DNA from: Candidatus Helarchaeota archaeon
Lineage (GTDB): Archaea > Asgardarchaeota > Lokiarchaeia > Helarchaeales > HEL-GB-A
NCBI GenBank assembly: GCA_016840125.1
Contig: JAEOSY010000574.1
Span: 1 to 19,476, forward strand
Direction: 5' to 3'
Length of the DNA: 19,476 nucleotides
Both the position numbers and the translations under genes were made by a program. Below are positions 7,492 through 14,652 of this stretch, one piece after another. How positions within the stretch are numbered: the first letter of the stretch is position 1; each line of letters starts with the position of its first letter. The notes below the pieces were generated by a model. That model did not search any database. It had not been told where the DNA came from and worked only from the letters and a program-made list of their open reading frames with translations.

Positions 7492-9792
7492 TCATCTAAA
7501 GATTTTTTCGCAGAGTTGCTTAGCATCCTCGAACGGTGTGACATCACCCGTCCAATCGACAAGCTCTGCGGCATATTTATTTTCAAATTCTTTTGTGATT
7601 TTTGTTGCTAGAGAACTTAAACGTTCTGTAATTTCACCATTGACTAGAAGTGCGCAAATGACCTTTTTTCCTGCTGTCATTTCAATTTCAAGATTCCTAT
7701 AGCTAATCTTTTTCATGGGTACCTCTTCTTTAGAGATTTCGGTCCCAAAACTTTGGATTGCGATAAGAAAACCACTTAAAAGATCAGGATCTCCAACAGA
7801 TCCTTTGAAATTATGCTCAAAGAGGGTTATTCCAGAGTCCTTGTAGATGATCATCAAATAGAGCAAAATACGTAACGCATAGGAGCGTTCAAGCTTTTCA
7901 AGCTCTTCTTTTACAGTTTCTATTAAGATACTTAATTGATCAACCTTACCAGTTTCTTCGGGAAAGGTTTCTTCATAGATTTTCAAATTGTTCTCTGCGA
8001 TATTATGAATAGATTTAATCCAATTGATGGCATGATATTCTAGATTTATTCCAGTCTTAGTATCAATATTCTCACCCTCGCGAAAAGAGCCCTCAATATT
8101 TTCAATTTCATTGCGTATTTGTTCGCTAACGATGATATCAGGGAAACTGCGTTCGATTTTATTTAGGGATTCCGTGAGGGATAAAAGAATATCACTTACA
8201 ATCCAGTCTTGCTCACAATCTAAACATAACTTATTTAATTTCAGAATAATGTCCGAGGCATCGACGATTTTCTGACTTATCCTGTCAATTTTACCCTTGA
8301 GTTTTTCAGCAGATTTAATTGCCATAACAATCATGTTCTTAATATAGGCAAGGAAGCCGGTTGCTTGTTTCATATCATTGGTCCATACTTCTAACGCTAT
8401 CAGCTTATCCTGTGGTGCAATATATGCTTCGATAATCAAATCATTTCCGGTAACCTTTGCCATTCCGGCATAGGTGGTTGTCATGTTTTGGGCGTCGGTA
8501 ACAATTTCTGAGAGATCAAGTGCAGAGATCTGGTCTCGGACGAGGTTAAATACATCGGATTCTTGCAAGTCTGTAAAGTTGAGATTCGTTGTACCTTTGG
8601 AAAGCCGGGATTTAAGATCCTCTATTTCGCTGGTACTCTTTTGCTTGGGAACGACCAAAGGACATTTAATCCAAATTTCTTTTGGGCGAACGGTAGTGGT
8701 ATTTGGTTCCCCAAAGGCGTCTATATAAGAGACAGAGCCGTAAACCTTTGATTTTCCACATGTGAGTGGCGTGAGTTGAAAATCAACACCTCTAGATTCC
8801 CCAGGTTTCAGAGCATTGATTACCTTCACTCGACCATCAATTTCATATTGAGATGTAGGTACCAAAGTAACATTAAAATCCATTAACATCGTTTTGGAAA
8901 TATTTTGGATGGCGATTTTAAATCGGATACCCCCACCAATATAATCATATTCTCGTAAAACCCTTACCTTCTCCGCTAATGTTTCTTTCGCCTCAACGGT
9001 TACTTTTGATTCTACTGCAGGGGGATGAAGTTCTACTGGTTCAGTAGGTTCTACTGCTTCGGCGGGGATTCCTTCTAGTTTTTGCTGGAGGGTATCATTT
9101 TGGAATTTGATGAAGTCTTCAAGGTCCTCTACTTTATAATTGAAAAACTTTTGAAGCGGAAGTAAAACTTCAGGATTTATAAGATAATGGGGAGTATCCT
9201 GAATTTCCTGTATCAAAACCACTTTAGATTCAATCAATTTATTAATATGATATTTTATAGTGGGCAATTCCATGGGAACTAATGATTTTAGGTTAGATTG
9301 ATTCAAAGCGGGTTTTTCCCATAAATTTGAGAAAATTTTATAAGAGTTTTCATTTTTTAGGGACAAATAAGGAATAATATAATCTCTATCGAAATCTTTA
9401 GGGAAGAATGTGAGATACTTTAAGTATCGAATACTGAAAATAAAATCGAATTTTTCTAAAATGGATAAATGCCAATTAATTAATTGACCTTTAATATTCA
9501 TATAACGCTTAAGTTCGCTTAAATGGCATCCAGGATTCTTGTTTATATACTCGTGTAGCTTATTCCTTTTTTCGTTAAGTAAAACCTGTGTTTTCGTCAT
9601 TTTGGAACCGATTACAAGATATTTCTTGGAAATTAAGTCATAAATTACTTTGCTAATCGTAGCACTAGATTCGCCGAGCTCTTTTCTCGCTTTATTATGC
9701 AACGTTTCAAGTGTTATGGTCTTCTTTGCTAATGCTAACTTATTTGCAATTGCGAGTAGATTTTGCTCCAACATCGATAATTGCTTCGCCAT
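7492..9792 (-). CDS. Multi-winged-helix protein with beta-sandwich, helical middle and C-terminal roadblock/longin-like domain
   Basis: A 766-residue cytosolic protein that I read as a regulator of a kind typical of Asgard archaea. Domains: winged helix 1 (about 1-65), winged helix 2 (about 73-135) and winged helix 3 (about 150-208, with LPTIKYHINKLIES as recognition-type helix). Next come a Pro/Glu-rich linker (240-262), an Ig/CARDB- or adaptin-ear-like beta-sandwich (about 270-380), a mixed alpha/beta segment (405-490) and a long helical region (490-640). The C-terminal alpha/beta domain (about 642-766) has the motifs GDPDLLSGFLIAIQSFG, LLVNGE and VDWTGD. The last domain is homologous to the C-terminus of the MFS protein at 12063-13664. 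The gene ends 7 bp from the convergent surface-protein gene. The ATG at 9792 has no Shine-Dalgarno and lies about 25-30 nt downstream of the likely start region of a TATA-like box at 9841-9850. DNA binding by the winged helices is inferred from fold pattern only. Confidence 0.85.
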   Translation of the reverse strand: MAKQLSMLEQNLLAIANKLALAKKTITLETLHNKARKELGESSATISKVIYDLISKKYLVIGSKMTKTQVLLNEKRNKLHEYINKNPGCHLSELKRYMNIKGQLINWHLSILEKFDFIFSIRYLKYLTFFPKDFDRDYIIPYLSLKNENSYKIFSNLWEKPALNQSNLKSLVPMELPTIKYHINKLIESKVVLIQEIQDTPHYLINPEVLLPLQKFFNYKVEDLEDFIKFQNDTLQQKLEGIPAEAVEPTEPVELHPPAVESKVTVEAKETLAEKVRVLREYDYIGGGIRFKIAIQNISKTMLMDFNVTLVPTSQYEIDGRVKVINALKPGESRGVDFQLTPLTCGKSKVYGSVSYIDAFGEPNTTTVRPKEIWIKCPLVVPKQKSTSEIEDLKSRLSKGTTNLNFTDLQESDVFNLVRDQISALDLSEIVTDAQNMTTTYAGMAKVTGNDLIIEAYIAPQDKLIALEVWTNDMKQATGFLAYIKNMIVMAIKSAEKLKGKIDRISQKIVDASDIILKLNKLCLDCEQDWIVSDILLSLTESLNKIERSFPDIIVSEQIRNEIENIEGSFREGENIDTKTGINLEYHAINWIKSIHNIAENNLKIYEETFPEETGKVDQLSILIETVKEELEKLERSYALRILLYLMIIYKDSGITLFEHNFKGSVGDPDLLSGFLIAIQSFGTEISKEEVPMKKISYRNLEIEMTAGKKVICALLVNGEITERLSSLATKITKEFENKYAAELVDWTGDVTPFEDAKQLCEKIFR

Positions 9793-9805
9793 TTTAGCAT
9801 CAAAA

Positions 9806-9829
9806 CAGAAATTCTTTTGAAAAATTCTG
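9806..9829. promoter_or_regulatory. Imperfect palindrome over the start region of the winged-helix gene (candidate operator)
   Basis: The arms cagaa and ttctg are exact inverted repeats and the inner A/T-rich bases pair partly. The element covers the predicted transcription start of the 766-residue winged-helix protein, about 12-30 nt downstream of its TATA box. This is a typical position for autorepression; the assignment is inferred. Confidence 0.35.
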
Positions 9830-9840
9830 TTAGTTTTTTT

Positions 9841-9850
9841 ATTTATATTT
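9841..9850 (-). promoter_or_regulatory. TATA-box-like element of the winged-helix gene
   Basis: On the minus strand this reads aaatataaat. It predicts transcription start near 9820 and a leader of under 30 nt before the ATG at 9792. Confidence 0.5.
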
Positions 9851-9866
9851 AGCGATGTGTAAAATG

Positions 9867-9874
9867 AAAAAAAA
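9867..9874 (-). terminator. Oligo-T terminator after the Ard1/RimI gene
   Basis: A run of eight A on the plus strand (eight T on the transcribed sense of the minus-strand gene) begins 4 nt after the stop codon of the acetyltransferase gene. It lies just upstream of the next gene's TATA box. Confidence 0.5.
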
Positions 9875-9878
9875 GAAA

Positions 9879-10364
9879 TTAAATTCGCAATGCCATCATG
9901 AAGGCATCTTCACCATCGCGATAGTAACTATTTAAAGTTTTGATCTTCTTGAAACCATGCTTCTCATACATGGCAACTGCGGCTGTATTGGAAATACGAA
10001 CTTCAAGGATAAACTCCGGGGCACCGTACTCCTCCTTCATAGCCTGCATCCCTTTCAAGAGAAGAGTCTCCCCGATTCCGTTTTTACGATGGGCATCCAG
10101 TACTGCAATACTCACTAAATGAGCTTTCTTAGTCCAGCGTAAAGCAAAGTTTGAAAGGCCTTTTTCAATCCGCCACATGCAATAACCGCAGGTAGCATTA
10201 TCACTATTTGTAACCGCTACTTTAAAGCTCTTTGGAAATTTATAATAAATGCTCATAAAGAAAAAACTCGGATAATTCTCTGGTAGACATACCCGATTAA
10301 TGTGAATTACACTATCTAAGTCATCTTCCTTAAATTCACGAATCTTGAAAGCTTTTTCTTTCAG
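9879..10364 (-). CDS. Ard1/RimI-type N-terminal protein acetyltransferase (GNAT), non-ATG start
   Basis: Transfers acetyl from acetyl-CoA to N-termini of proteins; archaeal homologue of eukaryotic Naa10. The first ATG in frame (10256) would give only 125 residues and cut off the substrate-binding N-terminus. The frame continues upstream to a stop at 10395-10397. This extension encodes the hallmark start of the family, including the segments FKIREFKEDDLDSVIHINR and LPENYP, as in Sulfolobus Ard1. No ATG, GTG or TTG lies in the extension. The best candidate is CTG at 10362-10364, 8 nt after GGTG (10373-10376), giving 161 residues, close to the family's usual length. With this numbering the acetyl-CoA loop is RKNGIG (93-98), with the HLVSIAV strand before it, and SNTAAVAMYEKHGF and YYRDGEDAFMM at the C-terminus. 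The cupin gene ends 44 nt upstream on the same strand, so co-transcription is plausible. An indel in the sequence could also explain the missing start. Confidence 0.88.
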   Translation of the reverse strand: MKEKAFKIREFKEDDLDSVIHINRVCLPENYPSFFFMSIYYKFPKSFKVAVTNSDNATCGYCMWRIEKGLSNFALRWTKKAHLVSIAVLDAHRKNGIGETLLLKGMQAMKEEYGAPEFILEVRISNTAAVAMYEKHGFKKIKTLNSYYRDGEDAFMMALRI

Positions 10365-10408
10365 GGCGTTAACACCATCACTTAACTGTTTGGATCAGGG
10401 TATTTTAT

Positions 10409-10678
10409 TCAGTCTCCGAAGGTATACACTTTGCGTATCGGTTTCTTGACATCCCATACGCATTTTAATCCTTTGGGAAAAGTGACTTTATCACCAGCTT
10501 CGATATGTGCAGTCCCACTCTCGGTTTCTACATCAACCTCGCCTTCAATGATATAGCAGGTTTCTTTATCGAAGTATTCCCAGTCGAATTTGGAGATTTC
10601 GCATCCCCACGTACTCCAATTCTTCAACATCTTCTCTTTATCTTCCTCAGAAGGCTTAATCTTCTTGATTTCTGACAT
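10409..10678 (-). CDS. DUF861 (cupin_3) single-domain cupin
   Basis: An 89-residue single-domain cupin of the DUF861/EutQ-like type. The family signature is clear: W-x-CEISKFDW-x-Y, then ETCYIIEGEV, then IEAGDKVTFPKGL, then V-x-x-PIRKVY. The canonical two-His metal motif of other cupins is absent, which is common in this subfamily, so metal binding and enzymatic activity are uncertain. Related proteins bind small ligands or act in ureide or ethanolamine metabolism, but the context here gives no pathway. The ATG at 10678 has a strong Shine-Dalgarno (aaggagtg, 10685-10692) and its own TATA box at 10725-10733, so the gene is expressed independently of the PHP gene just upstream. The Ard1/RimI gene follows. 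Confidence 0.9.
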   Translation of the reverse strand: MSEIKKIKPSEEDKEKMLKNWSTWGCEISKFDWEYFDKETCYIIEGEVDVETESGTAHIEAGDKVTFPKGLKCVWDVKKPIRKVYTFGD

Positions 10679-10724
10679 TTAAAACACTCCTTGGGAACTC
10701 GATTATAACAATAAAATTGAGAAT

Positions 10725-10733
10725 TATTTATAA
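10725..10733 (-). promoter_or_regulatory. TATA box of the cupin gene
   Basis: On the minus strand this reads ttataaata, a near-consensus archaeal TATA box. It predicts transcription start near 10703 and a 25-nt leader that holds the Shine-Dalgarno at 10685-10692. It abuts the stop codon of the PHP gene. Confidence 0.6.
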
Positions 10734-10739
10734 GATTTG

Positions 10740-11417
10740 TCAATTAGGAGAATTGCGTTTTTGGTTAAGGTTAATTAAATTTTCAAATCCATCTATAGCC
10801 TCTAATATTAGGAGGGATTCGGCGACATCTCCAATTCGATTTTTTTTATGAGCATCTGAGCCCAACGTGAATGTAACATTGTAATCTTTCATGATTTTAA
10901 TTTTTTGAATGATACCTGTGTCTGAGGTTCTTAGATATCTTGAATTTAATTCGAAAAAGATATCGTTTTCCACTAATAAATTGCTAAACGTTTCCATATT
11001 GGCAAGTTTAATGTAACCATTATGTGCTAACGCAGTAATCGCTTTAATTTCAAACTCATTTTTAAGCGATATCACATCTTTCAGAGTGACGAGAGAATCA
11101 ACATATTCAAAAAGTAGGATTTCAAAATCGCCGAAAGGGATTCGTTTTACATCGCTCAGGTTGGAACCCATATCTATTTCGATCCCCACTAGACAATTGA
11201 CCTGTGCGAGTTCGCGTTCTCTTTTGATCTCGGCGATATATTTCTGAAAATTTTTTAAACTAATTGTCTTGATTATATATTTTTTCCAAGAAGTCGTATA
11301 ATGATCAGTTATCGCTAGGTGAGCAATGTTTTTTGCATGAGCCGTTTCAATAATACTTTTAATGGTAGAATTGCCATCTGAGAACTTTGAGTGAATGTGT
11401 AAATCAATATTTTTCAT
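10740..11417 (-). CDS. PHP-domain metal-dependent phosphoesterase
   Basis: A stand-alone PHP (polymerase and histidinol phosphatase) domain protein of 225 residues, expected to hydrolyse a phosphomonoester or phosphodiester with a two- or three-metal centre. Metal-ligand motifs are in order: DLHIHSKFSDG (His7, His9, Asp14), ITDHY (His39), GIEID (Glu80), ALAHNG (His132) and GSDAH (Asp188, His190). The set looks complete. Length and motifs resemble the TrpH/YciV- and PolX-type PHP proteins; the substrate cannot be chosen from sequence. Start: ATG at 11415-11417. An in-frame TTG three codons upstream (11426) would add only three residues before the usual family N-terminus. A TATA-like tattaaata at 11440-11448 lies about 27 nt away, suggesting a leaderless transcript. 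The gene is divergent from the GNAT at 11480. Confidence 0.9.
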   Translation of the reverse strand: MKNIDLHIHSKFSDGNSTIKSIIETAHAKNIAHLAITDHYTTSWKKYIIKTISLKNFQKYIAEIKRERELAQVNCLVGIEIDMGSNLSDVKRIPFGDFEILLFEYVDSLVTLKDVISLKNEFEIKAITALAHNGYIKLANMETFSNLLVENDIFFELNSRYLRTSDTGIIQKIKIMKDYNVTFTLGSDAHKKNRIGDVAESLLILEAIDGFENLINLNQKRNSPN

Positions 11418-11479
11418 CAAATACAATTCTATCAGTTTTTATTAAATAGTATTTTATTTTACTTGGAGGATTATTTACC

Positions 11480-11983
11480 ATGTTAGAGATTCGGCTAGCT
11501 CAAGAAGGGGATTTAAAGGTAATTACAGAAATCTATAACCATTTTATTCTTAGATCTACTTCCACTTTTGATGTAGAACCAAAAACATTGGCTGAACAGA
11601 AAATTTGGTTTAATTCACATGATGGTAAATTCCCGATCCTTGTAGGAGTGATAAAGGGGCGGGTAATTGGCTGGGCATCGCTTAGTAGATGGTCGACCCG
11701 GAGCGCTTACGCAAAAACAGCTGAACTGTCGCTCTACATACGTGAAAATTGTCATAATACGGGTTATGGCAGAAAGATGCTCGAAGCGCTTATTGACACT
11801 GGGAAAGATGCAGGAATTCATACAATTCTCGCCCGGATTGTAGTGGGAAACAAAATTAGTATTAGATTACATCAAAAACTCGGTTTTTCATATATAGGAA
11901 CAATGAGGGAAGTTGGGAGAAAGTTCGGACAGCTTCTTGATGTGGTGATTATGCAGTTCATTTATCCCGGTGGAAATGGTTAA
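11480..11983 (+). CDS. Phosphinothricin/methionine-sulfoximine acetyltransferase-like GNAT
   Basis: A 167-residue GNAT that acetylates the amino group of an amino acid or amino-acid analogue. The match to the Pat/MnaT/YwnH family runs the full length: IYNHFILRSTSTFD near 18-31, VIGWASLSR, RSAYAKTAELSLYI, acetyl-CoA loop NTGYGRKML (93-101), N-x-x-S-I-x-LHQKLGF (124-136) and VGRKFGQLLDV (145-155). The usual WLD near the end is LLD here. Natural substrates of such enzymes include methionine sulfone/sulfoximine and other small amines; a general detoxification role is likely. Start: ATG preceded by ggagga (11465-11470). The gene sits divergently from the PHP gene and 79 nt before the MFS gene, which has its own TATA-like element. 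Confidence 0.92.
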   Translation: MLEIRLAQEGDLKVITEIYNHFILRSTSTFDVEPKTLAEQKIWFNSHDGKFPILVGVIKGRVIGWASLSRWSTRSAYAKTAELSLYIRENCHNTGYGRKMLEALIDTGKDAGIHTILARIVVGNKISIRLHQKLGFSYIGTMREVGRKFGQLLDVVIMQFIYPGGNG

Positions 11984-12016
11984 AAACAAGTTGATTGTGA
12001 CTGAACTACAGAGGGA

Positions 12017-12030
12017 TTTATTATAAAAAT
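12017..12030 (+). promoter_or_regulatory. TATA-box-like element of the MFS gene
   Basis: The sequence tttattataaaaat is preceded by a purine-rich gaggga like a BRE. It predicts transcription start near 12050 and a leader of about 13 nt before the ATG at 12063, consistent with the lack of a well-placed Shine-Dalgarno. Confidence 0.5.
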
Positions 12031-12062
12031 TTTAATAAGGGGAAAAATATACAAATTCTTTC

Positions 12063-13664
12063 ATGGAAGATTTACCTTTTTGGAATAAATTTGCAAGCCG
12101 GGATTACGGATCTTACTTCTTTATCTTCTTTGCGAATGTTATATGTTGGATTGGATCTTTATTGGTTCTTTCATTGTTTACAAATCCACTACCACTCCCG
12201 TTACAATCGTTATTTCCGAAACCTGAAACATTTTATATCCTCATATTTACTATTTCAGCTATTATATTCAGTCTAATAGGAGGTAAACTCGTAGATAGAT
12301 CTTATAATAGAAGACCATTCATAATAATTGGATTACTCCTCTATATACCAGGATTTCTTTTACCATTTTCCACCCAATTCCTCAGTTATACTTTGATTGA
12401 TGGTACAGTCGATTTAATTTTATCTAGTATAATACTAGGTATGGCATTCGGAATGAGTACTGTTCCAATAGGTGCTTATTTTGCAGATGTGTCAAGCCCT
12501 AAAGAGCGGGGCAAACTACAAGGTCTATCTTATTGTATTTCCTTCGCATTCGCTTTTTTCATGATATATTTATTCCAAAGTATCATTATTGTTCTCCCAA
12601 TATTTGCTATAATAGGCGTATCTTTAATAATTTTTAATATTCTCTATAAAACTCCATCTAGTTCTGAAGGATATTCGAAAAATATAGAGCAATCATCCTA
12701 TAGAGCAATTTTTAGGCATAAGAATTATATCTATCTTGTTATTTCTTTTCTATTATTTATGATTGCGTTGCCTTTTATTCAGGTATTTCTTCGGGAGGAG
12801 AACGTATTGATTCCGTTAGAATTTATTAATACAAGCAATCTCATTTATTTTCCTTTACTCTCTGGATTCGCTTTATTAGGGGGATTTTGGGCAGATCGAG
12901 GCAGGAGATCGATGATTTTAATCTCATTCCTTATTTTGGGGTTAGGATTTACCATTTGGGGTATTCTAGGATCATGGGATGTTGCGTCTCTCATTATAAT
13001 TTGGATTCTAGTTAGTGTTGGAAACGCGATTACTAATATTATCGACTATATTATTCCGGCCGATCATGCAGCTCCAAATAGCAGAGGGAAGTACATTGCG
13101 GTGTTCTTCATTGCGACTAATTTTGGTCTGTTGATTAGCAATTTTCTCCAACCATTCATTGTTGATTTACCGCTCGCCACCATCGCTCTCATAATAACGA
13201 CTCTACTCCTCTTTGCGATCACACCAACCATTCTAACAAGGGAACCATTGGAAGAGGCATTGGCAATGGAAGTGGATGTAAAGGGTGTATATGTAATATC
13301 ACAGGATGGAAGATGTATGGTCGAGATGAGCTTCAAAGATGTGCTCATCGATGTCGACCTCATTACTAGTGCACTATCAGCTGTTGGTTCGTTAATTAAA
13401 GAGAGTGTCCATTCGGAGAAGAAGTTAAAAAGCATAGATCATGAGGATGTTAAAATCTTGGTTGAATATGGGACGTATGTGAACTCAGCCATCATAGCAG
13501 ATAAAGAAACAATGGATGTTCGTGACCGCCTAGGACAATTCTTGAGTGTGTTTGAGAAAAATTACCATGAGTACGTTTCCCATTGGACGGGTGACCTCCG
13601 ACCCTTCTTTGAAGCTTATCAATTAATCGAAAGATACTTCGGGGTGTATCTCACGAAGAAATAA
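12063..13664 (+). CDS. MFS transporter fused to a C-terminal roadblock/longin-like domain
   Basis: A 533-residue protein with two parts. Residues 10-392 form a 12-helix major facilitator. The cytoplasmic loop motif A is present in both halves: GGKLVDRSYNRR (73-84) and GGFWADRGRR (273-282). The SPKERGKLQG segment (145-154) fits the loop between helices 4 and 5. Substrate specificity cannot be told. Residues 405-533 are a soluble cytosolic domain not usual in MFS proteins. It follows the order strand (GVYVIS), strand (MVEMSF), helix (LITSALSAVGSLIKE), strands, helix, then HWTGDLRPFFEAY and a last helix, and is homologous to the C-terminus of the 766-residue protein at 7492-9792. It may sense a ligand or dock a partner to gate transport. 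A 70-residue helical protein follows after 31 nt and is probably co-transcribed. Confidence 0.88.
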   Translation: MEDLPFWNKFASRDYGSYFFIFFANVICWIGSLLVLSLFTNPLPLPLQSLFPKPETFYILIFTISAIIFSLIGGKLVDRSYNRRPFIIIGLLLYIPGFLLPFSTQFLSYTLIDGTVDLILSSIILGMAFGMSTVPIGAYFADVSSPKERGKLQGLSYCISFAFAFFMIYLFQSIIIVLPIFAIIGVSLIIFNILYKTPSSSEGYSKNIEQSSYRAIFRHKNYIYLVISFLLFMIALPFIQVFLREENVLIPLEFINTSNLIYFPLLSGFALLGGFWADRGRRSMILISFLILGLGFTIWGILGSWDVASLIIIWILVSVGNAITNIIDYIIPADHAAPNSRGKYIAVFFIATNFGLLISNFLQPFIVDLPLATIALIITTLLLFAITPTILTREPLEEALAMEVDVKGVYVISQDGRCMVEMSFKDVLIDVDLITSALSAVGSLIKESVHSEKKLKSIDHEDVKILVEYGTYVNSAIIADKETMDVRDRLGQFLSVFEKNYHEYVSHWTGDLRPFFEAYQLIERYFGVYLTKK

Positions 13665-13695
13665 GGAGAAGAATTTCAGGAGAAGAGGTGAATTT

Positions 13696-13908
13696 TTGGA
13701 TAATATTGATAAAATTGTAAAAAAACTAGATGCAATTGATATGAAATTGGGAGCAATTATCAAGATAAATCTACTCCGGGCAATCTACCCAAAAGAGAAA
13801 CTCGATTTATATGATGATGAACTCCTAAAAGACTTAGTTGAAATGGGGATAGATCAACAAATTATTGCTGAACTTCAAGAATTCCTTCGAAAGTGGGAAG
13901 AAGAGTAA
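13696..13908 (+). CDS. Small helical protein downstream of the MFS fusion
   Basis: A 70-residue protein of unknown function starting at TTG. The Shine-Dalgarno gaggtga (13685-13691) is well placed, which supports this start over the later ATG at 13741. The composition is mainly helical: an amphipathic N-terminal segment (IVKKLDAIDMKLGAIIKI), a middle region, and an acidic C-terminal helix ending in EEE. There is no membrane span, Cys or enzymatic motif. Spacing (31 nt) and orientation place it in one operon with the MFS fusion, so a partner of the transporter's cytosolic domain is a reasonable guess. An oligo-T run begins right after the stop codon. Confidence 0.72.
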   Translation: MDNIDKIVKKLDAIDMKLGAIIKINLLRAIYPKEKLDLYDDELLKDLVEMGIDQQIIAELQEFLRKWEEE

Positions 13909-13914
13909 TTTTTT
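13909..13914 (+). terminator. Oligo-T terminator of the MFS operon
   Basis: T6 starts immediately after the stop codon of the 70-residue protein. Downstream, the 199-bp gap 13909-14107 holds AT-rich sequence with a TATA-like cttataag at 13957-13964 but no open frame worth calling and no recognisable RNA gene. Confidence 0.4.
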
Positions 13915-14107
13915 ATTATGATACAGTTGATCACGTTCTAAATTTGATGTAGAGGGCTTATAAGAAGGGGTACGTTGATAACTACTTGATTAACATTGGT
14001 TTTACTTCTCATTTTAAGAAATGTTCCTTTAATAGATTTTTAAATAATAAACCTTGAAAAGATGTGTGAATATGATTTACTGCAAGCACGAGTTATGATT
14101 TAGGCAT

Positions 14108-14581
14108 TTAAAATCTATGAAAGTCGTCCTTAGTCAGTCTATAGACATACCATCCCAATCGGTTAGCACCATTCTTCTCATAAAATTTTATTGCGGGTTC
14201 ATTCCACGTCAGCACGGTCCATTCAATGCGCCCACATCCCCGTAATTTTGCCTGTTTGATACAAAAGTCAAGAATTTGTTTCCCATAACCCCTCCTTCTG
14301 TGTTCTTCTAAAAGAAATATATCCTCAATATACAGAGTTGGCAATGCAAGAAAGCTTGAATACGTCATAAAATAGATTAGATAGCCAATCCCTACTCCAT
14401 TCAACATTCCTAAGTAGGCGTCATACTTAGGATCAGGACCTAATCCATCAATCTTCAGGCGCTGCTTGGCTTGCTCATTAGGTTCTTCTACTTTCTCATA
14501 GCGAGCTAATTCTTGAATTAAATGAAAAAAGGATTTAAAATTTTTCTCCGAAAGCGGCTCAAGTGTGAAATTTGGTGACAT
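14108..14581 (-). CDS. Spermidine/spermine (diamine) N-acetyltransferase-like GNAT
   Basis: A 157-residue GNAT of the SSAT/SAT1 type, acetylating polyamines, thialysine or related amines from acetyl-CoA. Family marks: LIQELARYEK (21-30), GYLIYFMTYSSF (66-77), LYIEDIFLLEEHRRRGYGKQIL (83-104, containing the acetyl-CoA loop RRRGYG 95-100), GCGRIEWTVLTWNEPAIKFYEKNGA (115-139) and a final W-x-x-Y-x-L. Tyr134 matches the catalytic tyrosine of the family. The length is normal. The ATG has no clear Shine-Dalgarno. The gene lies 71 bp downstream of a membrane-protein gene on the same strand but is separated from it by an oligo-T tract, so it is probably a separate unit. Confidence 0.9.
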   Translation of the reverse strand: MSPNFTLEPLSEKNFKSFFHLIQELARYEKVEEPNEQAKQRLKIDGLGPDPKYDAYLGMLNGVGIGYLIYFMTYSSFLALPTLYIEDIFLLEEHRRRGYGKQILDFCIKQAKLRGCGRIEWTVLTWNEPAIKFYEKNGANRLGWYVYRLTKDDFHRF

Positions 14582-14629
14582 AGCTAATGAAAATGTTATC
14601 TGATTATTATCCTTTTTGACTGTTCAAAG

Positions 14630-14638
14630 AAAAAAAAA
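14630..14638 (-). terminator. Oligo-T terminator after the 8-helix membrane protein gene
   Basis: A9 on the plus strand, that is T9 in the sense of the minus-strand gene, lies 15 nt after its stop codon. Confidence 0.5.
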
Positions 14639-14652
14639 GGGATATTAATCTG

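Noticed and set aside
8474..8751. Two plus-strand open frames within the winged-helix gene
   Set aside because: They overlap the coding region of the beta-sandwich domain in shadow frames and lack any signal for expression.
7492..9792. Reading the 766-residue protein as a membrane-trafficking adaptor subunit
   Set aside because: The beta-sandwich plus alpha/beta segment resembles an adaptor appendage only in outline. The three N-terminal winged helices make a regulator at least as likely, so no adaptor name was assigned.
13915..14107. Possible non-coding RNA or small gene between the MFS operon and the SSAT-like gene
   Set aside because: A TATA-like cttataag is present, but there is no stable inverted repeat, no tRNA-like pattern and no open frame longer than a few codons.
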